Below are positions 56,069-59,977 of a stretch of DNA of 59,977 nucleotides, in pieces. This DNA is from a virus. The notes beneath the pieces were generated by a model, which saw nothing but the letters and a program-made list of their open reading frames with translations, was not told the origin of the DNA and searched no databases. The position numbers were made by a program, and so were the translations under genes. Each line of letters begins with the position of its first letter. Position 1 is the stretch's first letter. The DNA is taken from the IMG/VR virus record IMGVR_UViG_3300025853_000004, positions 1-59,977 of that record; one strand, written 5' to 3'.

Positions 56069-56146
56069 TCACCCCACTAAAAGGCTAAGTAAAAAAGAGC
56101 AAGCCGAAGCTATTGCTATGAATTGAATATCTATTGCTTTCAACAT
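56069..56146 (-). CDS. 25-residue membrane peptide
   Basis: MLKAIDIQFIAIASACSFLL and SLLVG. A single hydrophobic helix. The ATG overlaps the upstream stop as TGATG, and the stop region provides the ribosome site (GGGGTGA) of the holin. A holin modulator or accessory pore peptide is possible. Confidence 0.55.
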   Translation of the reverse strand: MLKAIDIQFIAIASACSFLLSLLVG

Positions 56147-56268
56147 CACTTCTTCTCCTGCGGCTTTTTACCGCATTTGTCGCATTTTTGTTTCGGGCGA
56201 AAAATGAACTTAGAGCCGCAAGCTGTCTGGTACATCCCTTCCTTGTAGGTGTACTCGCAGATTTTCAT
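56146..56268 (-). CDS. 40-residue zinc-ribbon peptide
   Basis: MKICEYTYKEGMYQTACGSK, then a basic stretch with CDKCGKK. Four cysteines (4, 17, 29, 32) suggest a Com-like zinc ribbon. TGATG overlaps at both ends link it to the two membrane peptides, so it is almost certainly translated. Confidence 0.6.
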   Translation of the reverse strand: MKICEYTYKEGMYQTACGSKFIFRPKQKCDKCGKKPQEKK

Positions 56269-56345
56269 CAGTCATCCTTCGGTGGAATACTCATGATTCC
56301 CCAAATTGCTAAAATTGCTAAAATAAGCGCGGCGACAAATTCCAT
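56268..56345 (-). CDS. 25-residue membrane peptide
   Basis: MEFVAALILAILAIWGIMSI, then PPKDD. One hydrophobic helix. Starts one base after the upstream stop (TGATATG) and overlaps the next start by one base. The third member of the micro-gene chain before the holin. Confidence 0.55.
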   Translation of the reverse strand: MEFVAALILAILAIWGIMSIPPKDD

Positions 56346-56346
56346 A

Positions 56347-56658
56347 TCAGCCGTCCTTTTTCTTGGAGCCCAATGCGGATGCACCAAAGAACGCGCTTAC
56401 TAATACAGCAATAGACGCAAAGTATGTCGGCGCAATATCAGCAATTAGATTCGCGGCTGTATCCATACCGAAGGCATTAGCAAGAAAAATACCAAATGGA
56501 TACAGTAGAAGACCAAAAAGAGCAAACCAAGCCATTTTGCGAATGGAATCACGCTGGGCATCTTCGTCTTCCATTTTGCGGCGCATGTCTTCCAACATGA
56601 TTCTACGTTCGACTTCATCGATCACACCGTCACCGTTTAAGTCATATTGTTCCGTCAT
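56347..56658 (-). CDS. EF-hand-containing two-TM membrane protein
   Basis: 103 residues from ATG 56658, which forms an ATGA overlap with the upstream stop and has GGAG before it. DLNGDGVIDEVE (residues 5-16) is a canonical EF-hand calcium loop. Two membrane helices follow (MAWFALFGLLLYPFGIFLAN and YFASIAVLVSAFFGASALG). Related proteins occur in marine phages as holin-like genes. A longer frame exists to 56880 but is less supported. Confidence 0.7.
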   Translation of the reverse strand: MTEQYDLNGDGVIDEVERRIMLEDMRRKMEDEDAQRDSIRKMAWFALFGLLLYPFGIFLANAFGMDTAANLIADIAPTYFASIAVLVSAFFGASALGSKKKDG

Positions 56659-56864
56659 ATCAATATCTCCAACATATTGTTCTTCGTTTCTATAACTTGA
56701 GCAGTCTTTCCGTATGTTATTGATTCTATTGTGTATTGATTCGAGAGTTTTTGCCAGTTTATATATGGAAGTTCCTTTGACTTCTGCTGGTACTCCGTAA
56801 CCGGACACCATGCGTCGGGCTTCCTGTAAACGGGATGAAAAGGACTTATAAAGAGGTCGCTCAC
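56655..56864 (-). CDS. Hypothetical protein with GTG start
   Basis: 69 residues, MSDLFISPFHPVYRKPDAWC then PVTEYQQKSKELPYINWQKL. GTG 56864 overlaps the previous stop (GTGA) and its own stop overlaps the next ATG (ATGA), so the chain of couplings selects this frame over the overlapping frame from 56880. Not recognised. Confidence 0.55.
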   Translation of the reverse strand: MSDLFISPFHPVYRKPDAWCPVTEYQQKSKELPYINWQKLSNQYTIESITYGKTAQVIETKNNMLEILI

Positions 56865-57046
56865 AATCCACCCATTTCATTCGTCTGTACGCAGACTACC
56901 TCATAATTCAATTTTGGCTTTGATGCCTGCGCTAAGACGTACTCTCGTACTTCAAAACACCTGTCCATTTCTACAAAAGCTCCCAGCGGTTTTGTAAAGA
57001 CTTGTGATCCTTGCACAAGGATTCCCACCAAGAGCCAGACGGTCAA
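56861..57046 (-). CDS. Small protein with N-terminal hydrophobic segment
   Basis: 61 residues from a TTG at 57046, immediately after the preceding stop, with AAAGGG upstream. MTVWLLVGILVQGSQVFTKP looks like a signal or anchor; the rest has two cysteines (CFEVREY, VVCVQTN). Could be an exported small protein or outer spanin-like component. No lipobox is visible. Confidence 0.5.
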   Translation of the reverse strand: MTVWLLVGILVQGSQVFTKPLGAFVEMDRCFEVREYVLAQASKPKLNYEVVCVQTNEMGGL

Positions 57047-57496
57047 CTAAGACCCTTTAAGGCTAATAAGCCAAAGTAAAAGGGCCACGGCCCCGCCAAC
57101 CACACCGAGAACAGCAATGCCAACAGCCACATACAAAAATCCATTCTGTACGGCTTTTTTACGAGCCAGTGCTTTAGCTTCTGCACGTTTCTTTTCGTTC
57201 TCCCGCATTTGCTTACGGTTGGCTATGAACTTTTGGTAGTCATCCCACAGTCCGGCCCTACCGTTATAGATAAACATTTGTTTTATTTCAGCTTCTTTCT
57301 TGCGAATGTCTTCTAAGGCAAAGAAAGCATCCATGTCACCATCTTTGGCTTTCTTTTCTATTTCGCCTTTAGCGTCAGCAAGTTTGGTAAGTTGGGGACC
57401 CATTTCACCGACCGACGAAACGTGACCGGCAAACTCTTTGATTGCGCCGATAGCCTCATTTGCTATTTTAATTGCGGCTATGGCTTCAAAGATCAT
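57047..57496 (-). CDS. Coiled-coil membrane protein (spanin- or holin-like)
   Basis: 149 residues. Long charged helices (KLADAKGEIEKKAKDGDMDA, ENEKKRAEAKALARKKAVQN) and a C-terminal membrane span (GFLYVAVGIAVLGVVGGAVA, LLLWLISLKGS). Similar proteins occur in cyanophages without a proven role. Neighbouring lysis genes suggest involvement in envelope disruption, or a virion membrane contact. Confidence 0.55.
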   Translation of the reverse strand: MIFEAIAAIKIANEAIGAIKEFAGHVSSVGEMGPQLTKLADAKGEIEKKAKDGDMDAFFALEDIRKKEAEIKQMFIYNGRAGLWDDYQKFIANRKQMRENEKKRAEAKALARKKAVQNGFLYVAVGIAVLGVVGGAVALLLWLISLKGS

Positions 57497-57498
57497 AG

Positions 57499-57714
57499 CT
57501 AGAACACTCCTTTAAACCTTTGCGGTCGAGCAATCTTGCTAAAGCGGGGTACAACCCCGCCCTTGGCCGCTTTCATATCTAACTTTTCAGATTTTATCTT
57601 ACCCGCGTTAGATAGTGCAATTGCAACGGCTTGTTTATGCTTATAGCCTTCGCCCATCAGCTTACTAATGTTGTCGCTGATGGTTTTCTTGCTAGAGCCT
57701 TTTTTGAGGGGCAT
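57499..57714 (-). CDS. Small conserved phage protein (DUF6496-like)
   Basis: 71 residues. [20 protein letters not shown] then [15 protein letters not shown] is the DUF6496-like pattern very common just downstream of portal genes in marine phages. Basic, helical; function unknown. Confidence 0.7.
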   Translation of the reverse strand: MPLKKGSSKKTISDNISKLMGEGYKHKQAVAIALSNAGKIKSEKLDMKAAKGGVVPRFSKIARPQRFKGVF

Positions 57715-57911
57715 TAGTAACAGCCTTTGTAGCTACCACCACGCTTCGCCGCTCCCATACCACGCGCAGTGCCGCCGGGTACGTCCATTGGCGCTTCCGG
57801 AAGCGTTTCTCCGCCCTTGTAAGGAATCTTGCCTTGGCCTGCGATATCGGCATAGTTCACAGCTTTTGGGGCCGCGCCCGGAGTGTTTGTAACGATCTTC
57901 ACTTTTGACAT
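57714..57911 (-). CDS. Small Gly-rich protein downstream of portal
   Basis: 65 residues. [20 protein letters not shown] and [18 protein letters not shown]. The RGMGAAxRGGxxKGC ending is a frequent small marine phage protein motif; role unknown. One base separates it from the portal stop. Confidence 0.6.
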   Translation of the reverse strand: MSKVKIVTNTPGAAPKAVNYADIAGQGKIPYKGGETLPEAPMDVPGGTARGMGAAKRGGSYKGCY

Positions 57912-57912
57912 C

Positions 57913-59977
57913 TTACTGTCCTCTCATTTTAAGTAGTTCACGCTCACGACCTGCGTCGATCCGAGCTTGAGTTTGTGCCGCTTGCGCTTGTAACCGGTCG
58001 TAGAACTGGCGGTCACGCATCTGCAACGTCTGCTGATCCAATTGTAACTTAGCCGCATCCAACTGTGCATCTTGCTGTTCAGCCTGCGCCTTGAGTTGCA
58101 ATTCCTGTTCCTTGAGTTGCACAACAGGATCTGGCCCTTGCCCAGATACTTGCTGAGACAACTGCTTGACCTGTTGCATCCCTTCGGCAATGTATTGAGC
58201 GACTAAGCCCTCAAACTCCATCATGCGCTGTTCAGGGTTCGCCGCAGGTCCTTGTTGCGCGGTAATTTGCTCAAACTCAGCCGAAGCGCGCTCCCGAGCA
58301 GATATCTGAACGTGCTCCATGATGTGTTTCTGCAAAGCCATCGCCACAGGAGGCATACCAGCAACCATCGGCGTTGAACCAAAAACCATATGTGACATGA
58401 TATGTGCTTGATGGTTTTGACCCTCGAAGGCTTCGAGTTTGGCCATGTCGAGTGCATCGATATTCTCCTGTGCAGGGTCCGCGGGCCGCGAGTCGTCTTC
58501 CGGTGCCGCCTTCATGATCCTGTCAATATCCCTCACGCCCAACGCATCGTACATATCGCGGTAGACTTCATACATGTTGTGGAGTTCCGGAGCGGCGCCC
58601 GCCAACTGTAGTTTTGTCTGCGCCAGTACAATCCGCTGTGCCTGACTGAATACGTTCGGATCGGAGACAGGAATGACGTCTACGCGATCATCAAAATCTG
58701 TTGCCATGACCGAAGAGTCTTCGCCTTCCACAGAGTACGGATACTCTGGGGGCAAGCTCTCTGCCATGACGCGAGCCAAAATCTTAAACTCAAGACGCAT
58801 TGCATAATGCAACCGTTTGTGGATAGCCGACATGACCCGCGAGCCTTGCTCCAGCATTGCGATTGTCGTGCCCACAGCGGCGTTCTGATTGCCGTCGCCT
58901 ACCTTCATATCTGTAATGGTCGCGAACCGCTGTCCGGCCTCTACAACGAAGCCTAGCAACTGGAACAGCGTCTGGTCTGGGCCTTTGAACGGCAGAGGCA
59001 TCAAGCTGTCGCGAATCGCACCGCCGGGGGCGTCCACATCTCGGAATTCACCGGGCTGGAGTGGATCATCATCGTCCCTGATCCGCAGACCACGGGCTTT
59101 GAAACCTGCGGGCAGGTTCGAGAGCGTACCGGCGTCGATCAACTGCCGTAATGCCGAGGTTGCTGTGCGGGACAGGCCGCCAATGGTGTGGATCAAGCCC
59201 AAGCCATAGAAACCAAAGCCCGGTAAGAACTTGTAATGCACAAAATATTGAATTTTCTTACGGAATTCGTCGTCTTCAGCGTAATTCCGACGGATAGCGA
59301 GGATTTCGCCCGTGTCATAGCTTAATGTAACGACGTATGGGATCTTGATACCCGTCAATTCGCCTTCGTCATCGACATCTTCATAGCCTTCGAGGTCCAA
59401 ATCGACGTGACACTCCAACAAAGTTGCGTCGTAATCAATCTGAGAGGCGGTTACGCCATCAATCCGGTTGATTTCGTCGGTAACAGAGTCGCTCTGACCC
59501 TCGCCCGGAGTAACCGGAACGTCCAGATAGAAGCCTGAAACCTGCTGTTTCCGCAAATCGTTGAGCGACATCCGCACAACTTGCGTAATATTCGGGCAAG
59601 TTTCCAGATCGGAGGTTTCGTAAGGCACGACGAGGTTTTCTGCGGGGACAAATTTGCTCACCGCGCGGTTTAAGTTCTCGTCGAAATACACTTTCTTAAA
59701 GGTAGAACCCGCCAGTGGGAGGTAGAACAGCATCTGATCCATGTCTGGCGTGTAGTCTTCCATCACGTTGGTGATGTAATAATTCATAAACTGACGAACA
59801 CGACGTGCCTGACCCTCTTTTTCCTTGGTCTTATCGCCCATAACGGTGGTGCGAACAGGCCCAGAAGCCGGCAATAATTCGTTAAACGCCTGTGCTTGGA
59901 ACTGCGTCGCCGCTTCGGCCAGCAAAGGATGCGTTACACCGCTGGATCCGCGGAAAGGTTGCGTCCGCTCTTCGTAG
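57913..59977 (-). CDS. Portal protein, main part (P22-like podovirus portal)
   Basis: C-terminal portion of the 805-residue portal; the true start is at 394 across the circular junction. The sequence after the junction (THPLLAEAATQF) and the later segment GDKTKEKEGQARRVRQFMNY are typical of P22-like portal proteins of marine podoviruses. The last 130 or so residues are very Gln/Ala-rich and should form long helices, as in the portal barrel. It is followed closely by a run of small genes (57911 downward). It docks terminase during packaging and the gp4-like adaptor afterwards. The length is in the usual range for P22-like portals (about 700-800). Confidence 0.93.
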   Translation of the reverse strand, partial: YEERTQPFRGSSGVTHPLLAEAATQFQAQAFNELLPASGPVRTTVMGDKTKEKEGQARRVRQFMNYYITNVMEDYTPDMDQMLFYLPLAGSTFKKVYFDENLNRAVSKFVPAENLVVPYETSDLETCPNITQVVRMSLNDLRKQQVSGFYLDVPVTPGEGQSDSVTDEINRIDGVTASQIDYDATLLECHVDLDLEGYEDVDDEGELTGIKIPYVVTLSYDTGEILAIRRNYAEDDEFRKKIQYFVHYKFLPGFGFYGLGLIHTIGGLSRTATSALRQLIDAGTLSNLPAGFKARGLRIRDDDDPLQPGEFRDVDAPGGAIRDSLMPLPFKGPDQTLFQLLGFVVEAGQRFATITDMKVGDGNQNAAVGTTIAMLEQGSRVMSAIHKRLHYAMRLEFKILARVMAESLPPEYPYSVEGEDSSVMATDFDDRVDVIPVSDPNVFSQAQRIVLAQTKLQLAGAAPELHNMYEVYRDMYDALGVRDIDRIMKAAPEDDSRPADPAQENIDALDMAKLEAFEGQNHQAHIMSHMVFGSTPMVAGMPPVAMALQKHIMEHVQISARERASAEFEQITAQQGPAANPEQRMMEFEGLVAQYIAEGMQQVKQLSQQVSGQGPDPVVQLKEQELQLKAQAEQQDAQLDAAKLQLDQQTLQMRDRQFYDRLQAQAAQTQARIDAGRERELLKMRGQ
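59937..59977. repeat. Terminal direct repeat, right copy
   Basis: Exact copy of bases 1-41. With one copy removed the circle is 59,936 bp. The exact 41-base length carries no visible inverted repeat or cos-like feature, so a true packaging terminus here is unlikely. Confidence 0.95.

Noticed and set aside
56659-56880. Longer start (56880) for the EF-hand membrane protein
   Set aside because: The coupled frame 56655-56864 explains this DNA better; the extension has no ribosome site as good as that at 56658. Not fully excluded.
1-59977. Integrase, excisionase or ParA genes for lysogeny
   Set aside because: No tyrosine or serine recombinase motifs and no ParA Walker protein found in any long frame; a plasmid-like state remains only a suggestion.
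1-59977. Many plus-strand frames of 60-160 codons
   Set aside because: They lie opposite well-supported minus-strand genes, lack ribosome sites and have unlikely composition; treated as shadows.

Overview
The window is one complete double-stranded DNA phage genome, cut open at an arbitrary point. Its first 41 bases (1-41) reappear exactly as its last 41 (59937-59977). Joining the ends gives a circle of 59,936 bp and restores a single 805-codon portal gene across the junction. The gene set is that of a short-tailed (podovirus-type) marine phage: portal, terL and terS, a Mu/HK97-like major capsid protein with a coiled-coil scaffold, a P22 gp4-like adaptor and gp10-like tail hub, several very large internal virion proteins, and glycine-rich and LamG-like receptor-binding proteins. 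Many small proteins belong to families known mainly from marine phages. No integrase, transposase, CRISPR, tRNA or reverse transcriptase was recognised. The host cannot be named; base composition is balanced, unlike AT-rich SAR11 phages. Placement near HMO-2011-like podoviruses is inference.

Layout. All genes are on the minus strand except one SNF2-type helicase (20055-21509, +), which diverges from the replication block at about 20.0 kb and converges with the end of the structural block at about 21.5 kb. From 19.97 kb leftward comes replication: a conserved coiled-coil protein, a possible ssDNA-binding protein, a TOTE/AEP-like primase, a UvrD-like helicase, a family A DNA polymerase and small accessory proteins. 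From 12.3 to 4.7 kb lies a string of small transcription units, each with a sigma70-like promoter, in several cases a shared ribosome-binding leader, and a Rho-independent terminator. The first unit begins with a ribbon-helix-helix (RHH) regulator. This stretch also holds terS, a PD-(D/E)xK nuclease and a DUF932 protein.

Between the small units and terL is a 620-bp non-coding region with four perfect DnaA boxes. Leftward from there run terL, a large protein with an ADP-ribosyltransferase-like C-terminus, and the portal, which crosses the junction. Continuing down from 57.9 kb come a cluster of small membrane proteins (holin, possible spanin), lysozyme, a GroES-like co-chaperonin, scaffold and capsid (closed by a strong terminator at 51.56 kb), then head-tail proteins, tail fibres, hub and internal ejection proteins. 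A HlyC-like lysine acyltransferase sits next to the 1403-residue internal protein.

Most notable: a tandem 10-bp operator lying in the spacer of the RHH gene's own promoter and repeated in a matching promoter-like element in front of terL; TATGCGA half-sites in almost every early promoter; an eleven-copy GTTAC cluster upstream of terS; the RTX-toxin-type acyltransferase in the virion operon; a tail hub gene split by a repeat-type domain cassette; and chains of 25-56-codon genes linked by overlapping stop and start codons.
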